A stretch of 64,000 bases of DNA from JAIBAC01 sp046331095 (GTDB lineage Bacteria > Actinomycetota > Acidimicrobiia > UBA2766): NCBI GenBank assembly GCA_046331095.1, contig JAXLRM010000003.1:1426001-1490000 (forward strand). The letters are read 5' to 3'. Positions 41,951 to 50,392 of this stretch are shown one piece after another. Within the stretch, counting starts at the first letter, position 1, and each line of letters starts with the position of its first letter. The notes beneath the pieces were generated by a model. The model saw only the letters and a program-made list of their open reading frames with translations. It had not been told where the DNA came from and did not search any database. A program made the translations under genes and the position numbers.

Positions 41951-43468
41951 TCAGCCTCGATCCCCGCCAGCCCCCCCGTCGACCGCGAGGGCGTCCACCT
42001 GAGGGCTGAACGGCACCGGGAACGTCACTGCCACGCACCCCCCGGCCGCCTCGTCTCCGGTGCGGATCTCGATCTCACCGTTGAGCTCCCCCGCGACGAG
42101 AGCCCTCACGATCTTGAGCCCGAGGCCGCCCCGGTCGTCGACGTCGAAGCCGGCCGGGAACCCCGAGCCGTTGTCCTCGACCTCGACACGCATGGAGCCG
42201 TCCTCACGCCGCAACCGGACACGGACCCAGCACAACTCCGAGTCGGGCTCGTCGTCGTCGACAGACACGAAGCCGTGCTCGACCGCGTTCTGTAGCAACT
42301 CGGTCAAGACCACCGCGAGCGGCGTGGCGACCTCTGCCGGCAGGATTCCGGCCTCACCGTCGATAGCGAAGCGGATACGCCGCTCGCCGACGATGCCCTC
42401 CTCGACGTCGCGCAGGAGCGGGTACAGGATGCTGTTGAACGGAAGCCACCCGCCGGCCTCACGTGAGAGCATCTCGTGAACAAGCGCGATCGAACGGATG
42501 CGCCGCACCGACTGGGACAACGCTTCCTTGGCCTTGTCGGAGTCGGTCCGCCGCGCCTGTAGCTGGAGCAACGACGCGATCGTCTGAAGGTTGTTCTTCA
42601 CACGGTGATGGATCTCGCGGATCGCCGCTTCCTTCGACAGCAGCAAGCGGTCGCGGCGACGCAGCTCGGATACGTCGCGCACGAGAACGAGGCAGCCGGT
42701 CGAATGGCCGGCCCGCACGAGCGGCAGACCGAGCACGAGGACCGACACGTCACCGTCCTCGAACTCGTCGCTCGCCGGAACTCCGGTCGCGACCGCCGAG
42801 TGGACCGCCGTGTCGGACACGCCGAGCTCGCGGAACGTGACGTCGTCCATCGACCCGAAGACCCCGAGGCGATGGAACGCGCTCGTCGCGTTGGGCGAGC
42901 GGAACTTGATACGGAGATCGGCGTCGAGACGCACGAACCCGTCCCCGGCCCTCACTGTGTCGGTCAACACCGGGCCACCACTGCGGTAGGGGAACGTCCC
43001 CTCGGAGATCATGATCGCCATGTCGCGGCCCGCGTCCGCGTAGGCCCTCTCCTGGGGGCTGGCCCGGCGCCGGTCCTCGCGCCAGCGCTCGTGCGAGAGG
43101 ACCGCGACGAGCGCACCGTCGCGCCGCACCGGCACCGCGTACACGTCGATGGGACTCGGCCTGTGCGGCGGCGACATCACCCCCACCGTCATCTCGCCGG
43201 TCTCCCAGGCCTTGGCCACCCAGGGCCGCTCGTCGGGGCCGTACATGCGCCCCACCGGATCCTCGAGGTAGGTGGTCTCGCTGTTGGTCGGACGCTGGTG
43301 CGCCAGTACCACGAACTCGTCGGACTCGTCCGCAGGGACGAACAGAAGCAGGTCCGAGAAGTGGAGGTCCGCGAGCAGCTCCCACTCCGCTACGAGGTGT
43401 TGCAGGTGCGAGATGTGGTACGGCGGGAGGCGCACGTGCTGGCGCACGAGCTCGGCGATCGTGGACAC
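41951..43468 (-). CDS. pdtaS: Sensor histidine kinase of the PdtaS type
   Basis: 505 residues from the GTG at 43466-43468, chosen because the start then aligns with mycobacterial PdtaS (TIAELVRQH...LVAEWELLADLHFSD). Domains: GAF-like (about 1-150), PAS (about 165-275), HisKA_2 with the EIHHRVKNNLQTIASLLQLQARR box (phosphoacceptor His287/288), and HATPase with N (ELLQNAVEHGF) and G (DNGSGFP, GGLGLKIV) boxes. No transmembrane segment, so a soluble kinase. In mycobacteria it phosphorylates the ANTAR regulator PdtaR and senses copper or NO; no pdtaR is in this window. Confidence 0.9.
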   Translation of the reverse strand: MSTIAELVRQHVRLPPYHISHLQHLVAEWELLADLHFSDLLLFVPADESDEFVVLAHQRPTNSETTYLEDPVGRMYGPDERPWVAKAWETGEMTVGVMSPPHRPSPIDVYAVPVRRDGALVAVLSHERWREDRRRASPQERAYADAGRDMAIMISEGTFPYRSGGPVLTDTVRAGDGFVRLDADLRIKFRSPNATSAFHRLGVFGSMDDVTFRELGVSDTAVHSAVATGVPASDEFEDGDVSVLVLGLPLVRAGHSTGCLVLVRDVSELRRRDRLLLSKEAAIREIHHRVKNNLQTIASLLQLQARRTDSDKAKEALSQSVRRIRSIALVHEMLSREAGGWLPFNSILYPLLRDVEEGIVGERRIRFAIDGEAGILPAEVATPLAVVLTELLQNAVEHGFVSVDDDEPDSELCWVRVRLRREDGSMRVEVEDNGSGFPAGFDVDDRGGLGLKIVRALVAGELNGEIEIRTGDEAAGGCVAVTFPVPFSPQVDALAVDGGAGGDRG

Positions 43469-43536
43469 GCGCGGATCGTACCAACGCAGTGGCATTGGCA
43501 CTGTTGTGGCCTCGGGGCCGTGCCGATGAAACCCAC

Positions 43537-44439
43537 GTGGAACAACAGGGAACGACACCGGGCCAGCCAGCGCGGACGGTGATGGTCGTGGGAGCCCCCG
43601 ACGAGGTGACCGCCGTCGTGCGACAGCGTTGCGGGACGCGGGCTGTCGTGGTCGAGCGCGAGCCCGCCACGGCACCGCACTGCGAGCGCAGCCTCGACCT
43701 CGACGCACCGTCGGTGCTCGTGCTCGGCGACTTCTTCGGCACCGATCCCCCCGGACTGATCCGCCGGTTCAAGTCGGCACCACACAGGGCGTTCCTCCCG
43801 GTCCTTGCCCTCGTCGACTCGGAGGTGCAGCGACGCAGCATGTGGGCGGCCGGCGCAGACCACGCCGTCGCGCTTCCCGCCGCGACCGACGACGTGGCGG
43901 CCGCCATCGACGGTCTCCTGGGCCGCTGCGAGCAGATCGAACGCCAGCTCGGCGTCGATCTCGCCACCGGCCTCCTCGCGCGTGAGGCCTTCTGCGACCG
44001 CCTCGACGAGGGGATCCGCTTCGTGCGGCGCTACCACATCCCCGGCTGCGCTGGAGTTCTCTCGCTCGCCGCGCCCGGACTCGCCGCGCCCGGACTCGCC
44101 GCGCCGAGCGGCGGCGTGCCGTACACGCTGAGGTGGACCGCCGCCATCGCGCGGGCTTCCCTTCGGGAGGTCGACGCTCTGGGAATCGTCGGTCCGGACG
44201 CGATCGGCGCGGTGATGCTGGGGACGACCCTCGGCGGCGGGATCGTGGCGATGCGGCGGCTGCTCGAGCACGTCCAGTCCGCGTCCGTCGAAGCACTCGA
44301 GGGCGTCGTGGCCCCTAACGGCACCACCGCTGCGGTCACCTCCTTCGGCAACGTCGGCGTCGAGAAGCTCATGGAACGCTTCCACCGCTCGCTCGAACGG
44401 GCCCGTGGACGCGAGCCGGGCACGCTCGTGATCCTCTGA
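43537..44439 (+). CDS. Degenerate receiver/GGDEF-like protein, first of a tandem pair
   Basis: 300 residues from the GTG at 43537; the start is uncertain (GTG 43489 and ATG 43582 are also in frame). The N-terminal half resembles a receiver domain (VMVVGAPDEV... APSVLVLGDFF... FLPVLALVDSE) without a normal phosphorylation site. The C-terminal half follows the outline of a GGDEF domain (DLATGLLAREAFCDRLDEGIRFVRRY) but has no GGDEF motif. Three in-frame 15-base repeats near 44065-44110 give LAAPGLAAPGLAAP. It is clearly a paralogue of the next gene (shared FKSAPHRAFLPV / IKTPPHRALLPV) and probably a catalytically dead signalling protein. Confidence 0.7.
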   Translation: MEQQGTTPGQPARTVMVVGAPDEVTAVVRQRCGTRAVVVEREPATAPHCERSLDLDAPSVLVLGDFFGTDPPGLIRRFKSAPHRAFLPVLALVDSEVQRRSMWAAGADHAVALPAATDDVAAAIDGLLGRCEQIERQLGVDLATGLLAREAFCDRLDEGIRFVRRYHIPGCAGVLSLAAPGLAAPGLAAPSGGVPYTLRWTAAIARASLREVDALGIVGPDAIGAVMLGTTLGGGIVAMRRLLEHVQSASVEALEGVVAPNGTTAAVTSFGNVGVEKLMERFHRSLERARGREPGTLVIL

Positions 44440-44645
44440 GGAGGGACGCACGGACAGCGGTCGGGATGCGGCCCTGGTCATGCCGGTCTGGCCCCGGGTT
44501 GGCCCGGCATGGAGGTACTCCCAGGCCGCTAGCATCGCGGTCACGGCGTCATGAGCGAGGCATCGGCTCAAGATGACCGCCCAAGTGGCGATCATCCTCT
44601 TGAGAATCGGTGTAGCGGGATGCCGACACGGGGGAGCAGCATCCA

Positions 44646-45545
44646 ATGTCCGGCTCGAGTGCCCACATCAAGAGCGGTCCCCGGCGGGTCCTCCTGGCCG
44701 CCGACTCCGCTCAGGACAGTTCGCAGTTCGCCAAGGCGCTCGAGGCGCTCGGCTGCCAGGTGTACATGTCGTCACCGACCAAGGTCGAGGAGCTCGAACA
44801 ACTCCTCGACCTGCTGGGACCGTCGGTGGTTGTGCTCACAGGCAGCTTCGACACCGATTTCCTCTCGGTCTACCGACGCATCAAGACCCCTCCCCACCGA
44901 GCCTTGCTGCCGGTCATCTGCACGATCGAGCACGAGGAGGGCAAGCTCGCGCTGGTCCAGGCAGGAGTCGACGCCGTGATCACCGCCCCTTGGGAGGCCG
45001 ACGAGGTCAAAGCAGCCGTCGGGGGCATCCTCGAGCGGGCCGCGATCGTCGACCAGCACAAGGAGGTCGACGATCTCACCGGTGCGCTCACCCCTGCGGC
45101 GACGACCGAGCGCGTGGACTACGAGGTCTCGCGTGCCCGCCGGTACCGGCGCCAGGGTTGTCTCTCCCTCGTCGACCTCGACAACTACGACAAGGTGCGC
45201 GACGGGGTCGGAGAACTCGCCGCCGACGCCGGTATCCGACGCTTCAGCCAGATCGTCCGCCACGAACTGCGCGAGACCGACATGCTCGGCCGCCTCCAAG
45301 GCGACCGCTTCGCGGTGATCATGCCGGACACCGATCTGACCGGAGCCGTTCAGGCGATGCGGCGAGTCCTTGCCGTGATCGGGTGTGCGACCGTGGACGT
45401 CCCCGGCGGACAGAAGGTCACCCTCGCAGCGTCTGCCGGGGTGGGCAGCTTCGGTTCCGACGGGCCCGAGGCGATCATGTCCCGCGTCGGGGGCGCCATC
45501 GACCGGGCCAAGGCAGCCGGCGGTGGAGCCCTGTTCACCGCCTAG
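44646..45545 (+). CDS. Receiver-like plus GGDEF-like protein with altered active site
   Basis: 299 residues. Residues about 14-130 are receiver-like (RVLLAADSAQDSSQFAKAL, SVVVLTGSF) without the usual Asp pair. Residues about 140-299 follow the diguanylate cyclase fold: DDLTGALTPAATTERVDYEVSRARR, LSLVDLDNYDKVRDGVGELAAD, and GRLQGDRFAVIMPDTD in place of GRxGGDEF. LQGDR at 217-221 replaces GGDEF, so cyclase activity is unlikely, although a role as c-di-GMP or GTP binder is possible. Both genes of the pair lie next to pdtaS, on the other strand. Confidence 0.78.
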   Translation: MSGSSAHIKSGPRRVLLAADSAQDSSQFAKALEALGCQVYMSSPTKVEELEQLLDLLGPSVVVLTGSFDTDFLSVYRRIKTPPHRALLPVICTIEHEEGKLALVQAGVDAVITAPWEADEVKAAVGGILERAAIVDQHKEVDDLTGALTPAATTERVDYEVSRARRYRRQGCLSLVDLDNYDKVRDGVGELAADAGIRRFSQIVRHELRETDMLGRLQGDRFAVIMPDTDLTGAVQAMRRVLAVIGCATVDVPGGQKVTLAASAGVGSFGSDGPEAIMSRVGGAIDRAKAAGGGALFTA

Positions 45546-45546
45546 C

Positions 45547-45812
45547 CCCGGGCCACGGTCCGGCCCGGCCACGGTCCGGCCCCGGACGCACCGCCGGCCC
45601 CGGAGCTTGGATAACGATCCGGCCAAACTGCCGGGCTTGGAGAACTGCGGCGCCCGAAAGCGCGCTCCTGGTTCTCCAACCTCGGCTAGGTGGCCGGTCT
45701 CTTCTCCAACCCCCTGCGAGGCCTCCGGCCGCGGCCGCGGCCGCGGCCACGGCCTTGCGGCCAGTCCGGCCTGGTCCTGGCCTGGTCCGGCCTGGTCCTG
45801 GCCTGGTCCGGC
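45547..45812. repeat. GC-rich repeat-filled gap with a 9 bp stem-loop
   Basis: The gap between two convergent genes holds three things. CCACGGTCCGGCC is repeated at its left end. A hairpin TTGGAGAAC (45637-45645) with GTTCTCCAA (45671-45679) encloses a GC-rich loop. Runs of GGCCGC and of CCTGGTCC/GGCCTGGTCC occupy 45720-45812. The hairpin could end transcription from both sides. The runs look like slippage-expanded sequence. Confidence 0.65.
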
Positions 45813-46244
45813 CTAGTCCTCGAGGATTCCCGCGGCTGTGAGTTCGGCCAGTTCGGCCTCGAGATCGTCGCCGGCGCTGCCGGTGCGGGCTGCGACGTAA
45901 CCGAAGTAGACGCCGGAGAGGGCGACGAGGCCCCACAGCGCTGCGAGCGGTCGCTTCACGTCACCGCGAGCAGCAGCGGCGAACAGGGCGGCGGCGTCGA
46001 GTCCGTCGACGACCATGGCGGCCTCGTACCAGCCGCGGGCGGTGCCGTGCCGCTCTCCGAGGATCTGACCCACGCCGATGATCGCGTCGCGGCTGCCGAA
46101 CATCCGCATCACGAGACGCCCACCCGAGTCGAGGTCGGCGCCGAGGAGCTTGCCGGCGAAGCCCGGCGCGAGGAACGAGGCGAGCCCGACACCGACACGA
46201 GCCGCCGCGACCCCCACCGTGAAGCCAGATCGATCCCCCGCCAT
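45813..46244 (-). CDS. Small membrane protein of unknown function
   Basis: 143 residues from the ATG at 46242-46244. Three to four hydrophobic helices (about 8-28, 78-96, 102-120) separated by short loops, with GADLDSGGRLVMRMFGSRDAIIGVG after the first. The layout resembles DUF4267-type four-helix membrane proteins, but I am not certain. The acidic tail DDLEAELAELTAAGILED recalls a short SHOCT-like helix. The final residues are encoded beside the low-complexity gap. Confidence 0.6.
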   Translation of the reverse strand: MAGDRSGFTVGVAAARVGVGLASFLAPGFAGKLLGADLDSGGRLVMRMFGSRDAIIGVGQILGERHGTARGWYEAAMVVDGLDAAALFAAAARGDVKRPLAALWGLVALSGVYFGYVAARTGSAGDDLEAELAELTAAGILED

Positions 46245-46390
46245 GTGCGCCTCCGACTCCGCCGGACCCGACTGGCCGGCCCGTTGGAGCACGAGACGGC
46301 CATGTGTGGCCGCCGTGTGCTCCAACCTGAGAAGGGCCCGGCGACCGGATCGGGCGAGACCCTACACGGGGTGTGCGCGAGCTTCGGGGA

Positions 46391-47623
46391 TCATCCGAAG
46401 AGGTGATCGCCGATGCGGAGGAGGCCCCCGAGGTCGGCGATGTCGACCTCGAACTGGGGCACACGCGCGATCACGTCGGGCACGGCTCCGGCCGCACCCG
46501 TGGCGAGCTCGGCCTGCATCTCGGCCTCGCGCTTCGCGACGACCGAGAAGTTCTCGAAGTTGTCTGCGATCGTGTGCAACAGACCGCTCGTGCGAACCTC
46601 GTCGCCGAAACGCTCACTGTCGAGGGTGCCGAGGCGCTCTGCGACCTCGGCTGCCACCTGAGGATCGTCGAGGCGCTGCGCGACCTCGCATGCGGCTGCG
46701 TCGTGGAGGAAGTCCGGCAGGGCGCGATTGAGGATGAGCGCACCGAGGTCGAAGTCGAGTTCGTCGAGCTTGGTGCAGAAGAACTCGGCCTCGGCCAGTG
46801 GTGCCGACTCGAGCGTGCTGACCACGCAGAACGTGGTGCGGCGGTCGTGCAGCAGAGCCTCCACCTCGCGTGCGCGGGTGACGAACCCCTCCTGCATGGA
46901 CTGGAAGTTGAGGAAGAACTCGCCCAGACGGCGCATGAAGTCGCCGCCGAGGAGGCGGTCGGCGATCCGGTAGAAGGGACGCGCCGCGAAGTCCAGGGCA
47001 CGCACACCGCGCTTGCCGCCCACCTTGTACGGCAGCGTCAGGACACGCAGGAACCAGCCGCCGAAGAAGTCGGCCATGCGCTGGGGCGCCTCGAGGAAGT
47101 CGATCGCGTTGCGGGTGGGAGGGGTGTCGATCACGATCAGGTCGTAGTCGCCGGAGCGGTGCAGCTCGTACAGGCGCTCCATCGCGATGTACTCGTGCGC
47201 GTTGATGAACCGTCCCGTGATGTTGTGGTACAGCGGGTTCTCGAGGATCTTGTAGGCCGTCTCCTCGTCCGGTGCGTACCGGTGCACGAGGTCGTCCCAG
47301 CTCCGCTTCGTGTCCAACATCGCGGCGAACATGCGCCCCCGGGGCTGGACGCCGAACTCGCGGAACTTCTCCACCGGCACCTCGCGGGCGACGTTGCCGA
47401 TACCTTCGAGCCCGAGCGCCGTGGCGAGGCGCCGTGCCGGATCCACCGTCAAGACGAGCACCGAACCACCGAGGCGGGCGGACGCGACGGCGGCGGCAGC
47501 CGCGGCCGCCGAGGTCTTGCCGACCCCGCCCGAGCCGCAGAAGACGACCATCTCCTTCGACGCCAGCAGGTGCTCGAGCGATGCGTGCGCCGGCACCTCC
47601 TCACGCTTGCGCCGCGGATTCAA
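46391..47623 (-). CDS. ArsA/GET3-type ATPase, second gene of a pair
   Basis: 410 residues. Deviant Walker A GSGGVGKTS (30-38, signature Lys present), switch I VDPARRLATALG, switch II LIVIDTPPTRNAIDFLEAP, and a hydrophobic middle region (about 160-230) where GET3 binds tails. It overlaps the upstream ATPase by four bases (ATGA). Pairs of ArsA-like ATPases such as Rv3679/Rv3680 form one complex in mycobacteria, linked to survival of metabolic and nitric oxide stress. No arsenic genes adjoin, so an arsenite pump role is unlikely. Confidence 0.85.
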   Translation of the reverse strand: MNPRRKREEVPAHASLEHLLASKEMVVFCGSGGVGKTSAAAAAAAVASARLGGSVLVLTVDPARRLATALGLEGIGNVAREVPVEKFREFGVQPRGRMFAAMLDTKRSWDDLVHRYAPDEETAYKILENPLYHNITGRFINAHEYIAMERLYELHRSGDYDLIVIDTPPTRNAIDFLEAPQRMADFFGGWFLRVLTLPYKVGGKRGVRALDFAARPFYRIADRLLGGDFMRRLGEFFLNFQSMQEGFVTRAREVEALLHDRRTTFCVVSTLESAPLAEAEFFCTKLDELDFDLGALILNRALPDFLHDAAACEVAQRLDDPQVAAEVAERLGTLDSERFGDEVRTSGLLHTIADNFENFSVVAKREAEMQAELATGAAGAVPDVIARVPQFEVDIADLGGLLRIGDHLFG

Positions 47624-48615
47624 AGGCCCATCTCCGCTGCCAGCGCGTCGGCCACCAGACGCGTCGCTCGCTTGCCGTGGCTGCGCGTGAACAGGTACGG
47701 CACGTAGAGCATCGGCAGGGGAACGCCTTCGCGCAGTCGCCGGATGTGCTCCACCCGGGTGCGCCGCAGCGTGACCGCGAGGCGGGCGGCTTCCAGCACC
47801 GGCCCCACGGGTCCGCCGGTCACGTCCTCGATGACGCCCATAGCGTCCACGTCACCGAGGTGGTCGAAGACCCCTTCCTCGGCTGTGGTGAACAGCTCGG
47901 GCAGCACCCGGTTGACGACGACACCGGCGAGACGCACGTCGAGGGCCTCGGTGGCGTGGTACAGCTCGATGGTCTCCGCTACCGGCATCTCCTCGGGCGT
48001 CGCGACGATCAACAGCGCAGTGCGGTTCGGGTCCGCGAGGACTTCCCGCATCCAGTCCGTCTGGGTCCTCACCATCCCGACCTCGAAGAGCTCGTTGATG
48101 GCAGCCGGAGCGTCGAGCTGGCCGACGATCCGACCCGTGGGCGCCGCGTCCACAACGATCAGGTCCCACTTGAAGTCCACCCCCTCGGTGAGGGTCGCCT
48201 CGTACGCGATCTTGCCGACGGTGAGGATCTCCTTGACACCGGGCGCGGCATTGGCGACGAACTCGAAGATCGACGACAGCGGTCCGATACGGCTCACCAT
48301 GCCCATCTTCAGGAAGATCTGGAGGTACTCGCGCAGGGAGTCCTCGGTGTTCATCGTCATCGCCCAGAGCCCGGGGCGGATCTCGGCGGGCTCGAAGCCG
48401 ACGCGGGGGTGCTCGAAGAAGTCGGTCAGGTTGCCCTTGGCGTCGACCTCGACCATGAGCGTGCGCTTGCCGAGACTCGCGGCGAGCTCGCCGATCGCGG
48501 CCGCGATCGTGGACTTGCCCGTGCCGCCCTTGCCGGTGACGAACAGGAGTTGGCGCCCGAGCAGGTCGAGCGCTGCCGCGGCAGCACCGCGCTGAACCTC
48601 GGGGACGGCGTTCAT
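47620..48615 (-). CDS. ArsA/GET3-type ATPase, first gene of a pair
   Basis: 331 residues. GKGGTGKST (28-36) is the deviant Walker A with the intermonomer lysine; VEVDAKGNLTDFFEH and LIVVDAAPTGRIVGQLDAP are switches I and II. Shorter than its partner, with a smaller hydrophobic insertion, so the two subunits are not interchangeable. The likely product is a heteromeric complex of the Rv3679-Rv3680 kind. It follows the DUF3107 gene by 48 bases on the same strand. Confidence 0.85.
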   Translation of the reverse strand: MNAVPEVQRGAAAAALDLLGRQLLFVTGKGGTGKSTIAAAIGELAASLGKRTLMVEVDAKGNLTDFFEHPRVGFEPAEIRPGLWAMTMNTEDSLREYLQIFLKMGMVSRIGPLSSIFEFVANAAPGVKEILTVGKIAYEATLTEGVDFKWDLIVVDAAPTGRIVGQLDAPAAINELFEVGMVRTQTDWMREVLADPNRTALLIVATPEEMPVAETIELYHATEALDVRLAGVVVNRVLPELFTTAEEGVFDHLGDVDAMGVIEDVTGGPVGPVLEAARLAVTLRRTRVEHIRRLREGVPLPMLYVPYLFTRSHGKRATRLVADALAAEMGL

Positions 48616-48663
48616 CGGCTGCAGGCTTGCAGGATCGCGGCTGGGAGTCGAAACCCGCCGGGC

Positions 48664-48900
48664 TCAGGCGCTGAAGCCGATGCCGCCGCTCTTGGTCCCG
48701 TCCTCGACCTCGACGTAGGTGAGCTTGTCGGTGGGGACGACGACGGTCTTGCCCTTCGAGTCGGTCATCCTCACAAACTTCTCGTCGGACGCGATGGCGT
48801 CGGTGAGCGAGTCGAGGACGTCGCCGGTCTCGCCTTCCACCTCGAGCTCGAGCTCCTTGGCGGAGAACACAACACCGAGATGGACCTTTGTCGTCGCCAT
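48664..48900 (-). CDS. DUF3107 family protein
   Basis: 78 residues. An actinobacterial signature protein (DUF3107, the Rv3208A/TB9.4 family): VHLGVVFSAKELELEVEGETGDVLDSLTDAI then a basic KGKTVVVPTDKLTYVEVE and the GGIGFSA end. Compact alpha/beta, cytoplasmic, function unknown. It heads the minus-strand run leading to the two ArsA-type genes. Confidence 0.9.
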   Translation of the reverse strand: MATTKVHLGVVFSAKELELEVEGETGDVLDSLTDAIASDEKFVRMTDSKGKTVVVPTDKLTYVEVEDGTKSGGIGFSA

Positions 48901-48904
48901 GCAG

Positions 48905-49630
48905 TCACCGTGGAGAGTCGGGGTCGCCCGGGTTCGGGCGATCTGGGTCGGGGCCGGGCGATGTTACCCGGGCCCAGCCGCGGTGGTGTCGCTCGGCCCA
49001 GTCGCGCCGGACCCGCCCGGTGACCATGCCCCGCATGGCGCCGCCGTCACGGAGGCCGAGAACGACGTGGGCGACGACGACCACTACGAGGACGAGCGCC
49101 GTCAGGTCGTGTACGAGGTTTGCCCCGGCCTTGAGCCACAGCGGGAAGCGGGTGTGGAAGAACATGATCGTCCCGGTGCCGGCCAGGATCGCCATCGCGG
49201 CCGCCGTGAAGGCGGAGTTGAGCTTCTGGCCCGGGTTGTACTTACCGACCGGCGGGACGTCGCCGTCGGGGCCGCCGAAGAGGTCGGCGCGCCAGCCGCC
49301 CCGGGCCCACGCCGCGTCGGCCGAGTCGCGGGCGTCGATCGTGCGCAGGTCGGCGCGCAGGCCGCGGCCCCAGGTGCCGGCGACCGCGACGACGGCCCAG
49401 AGAAGGATCACGTACCCGGCGACGTCGTGGCTGATCCGGACGACCTCGCGGCGGCCGACCGATTCGGACAGGGTCGGGAAGAACATGACGGCGCCGGTAG
49501 CCGCCAGCACCGCGAACGCGACCGCGTTCGCCCAGTGCAGGAGGCGCGTGTTGAGGTCGAAGCGCGCGAGGGTCGCGGAGTCGGTGTCCGCTTCGACCGC
49601 TTCCGCGGCCTCAGGTGGAGGTGTAGCCAT
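48905..49630 (-). CDS. Membrane cytochrome b (b561/formate dehydrogenase gamma type)
   Basis: 241 residues with four hydrophobic helices (about 33-52, 68-88, 140-160, 168-190). Histidines in RLLHW, RISHD, NLVHD and AHVVLG are placed to ligate two b haems. A polar loop of about 50 residues separates helices 2 and 3. It overlaps the molybdoenzyme gene by 20 bases, so the two very probably form one complex passing electrons between the quinone pool and the periplasmic-side enzyme. Confidence 0.85.
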   Translation of the reverse strand: MATPPPEAAEAVEADTDSATLARFDLNTRLLHWANAVAFAVLAATGAVMFFPTLSESVGRREVVRISHDVAGYVILLWAVVAVAGTWGRGLRADLRTIDARDSADAAWARGGWRADLFGGPDGDVPPVGKYNPGQKLNSAFTAAAMAILAGTGTIMFFHTRFPLWLKAGANLVHDLTALVLVVVVVAHVVLGLRDGGAMRGMVTGRVRRDWAERHHRGWARVTSPGPDPDRPNPGDPDSPR

Positions 49631-50357
49631 TCGATGCCCCGACCCAGCCGTCCTCGTCGTAGCCGCGCACCTCCCAGTAGCCCGCTTCGGCGACGTCGGT
49701 CACGACGATCTCGCTGAGCCACTTCGTGCCCTTGTAGCCGTACATCGACGGGACGACGACCCGCGCCGGATGGCCCTGCGCCCGCGACAGCGCCTCGCCA
49801 CCGAGGTGGGTCGCCACGAGGTTCTCGGGGCGGCGCGCCTGCTCCATCGTGAGCGACTCGGTGTAGGACCCGTCGAAGCTCGCGAAGGCGACCGCGCCTG
49901 CGGACGGGTTCGCACCTGCCGCGTCGAGGACTGCGCCGAGGGGCACGCCGCCCCACACGCAGTCGTACACGGACCAGCCGGTCACGCAGTGGAAGTCGTG
50001 GGTGGCTTCGACGGCGCCGATGGCGCGCAGGGCGTCGTAGTCGAGGGTGAGGGGTCGTGCGACGTCGCCGCGGACCACGAGGCGCCAGTCGGCGAGGGCC
50101 ATGGCCGGCAGCCCGCTCGTGACGCTGTAGATCCGGAACCTCCCGGTGGGCAGGATGACCCCCACAGTCTGCTGCGCCGCCCTGCCGAGAGCGCCTGCGA
50201 CGACCGTCGCCGCGGCCCCGAGGCCCACGAGCGACAGGAACGCCCGCCGCCCGACGCCGCGGCGCACCGGCACGAGATCGCTGACGTCGAGGGCATCGGT
50301 TACGTCACCCGCTGCGGGCGAGGGGGCGGCCTCCATCGCCTCAGTCTCGTCCGCCAT
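49611..50357 (-). CDS. Sulfite oxidase/MsrP-type molybdopterin oxidoreductase, Tat-exported
   Basis: 248 residues from the ATG at 50355-50357. A twin-arginine signal lies at about 35-60 (GRRAFLSLVGLGAAATVV) after a 30-residue acidic extension. The molybdenum-ligating Cys is in HDFHCVTGWSVYDCVWGG, and PARVVVPSMYGYKGTKWLSEI is the conserved pterin-binding end. Related to MsrP (YedY) and sulfite oxidases. The partner is a b561-type cytochrome rather than MsrQ, so the substrate may differ from methionine sulfoxide. Confidence 0.87.
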   Translation of the reverse strand: MADETEAMEAAPSPAAGDVTDALDVSDLVPVRRGVGRRAFLSLVGLGAAATVVAGALGRAAQQTVGVILPTGRFRIYSVTSGLPAMALADWRLVVRGDVARPLTLDYDALRAIGAVEATHDFHCVTGWSVYDCVWGGVPLGAVLDAAGANPSAGAVAFASFDGSYTESLTMEQARRPENLVATHLGGEALSRAQGHPARVVVPSMYGYKGTKWLSEIVVTDVAEAGYWEVRGYDEDGWVGASNGYTST

Positions 50358-50392
50358 CGCCCCCCGTATCACAGAAGTTGAACCCCACCTCA

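Noticed and set aside
44646..45545. Active diguanylate cyclase
   Set aside because: The GGDEF position reads LQGDR, so the catalytic acidic residue pair is not intact.
46391..48615. Arsenite efflux ATPase operon
   Set aside because: No arsB, arsR, arsC or arsD nearby and the protein pair matches the mycobacterial two-gene ATPase arrangement better.
47272..49023. Long plus-strand open frame opposite the ArsA-type pair
   Set aside because: It mirrors three real genes with clear motifs and has Arg/Pro/Ala-rich composition typical of shadow frames.
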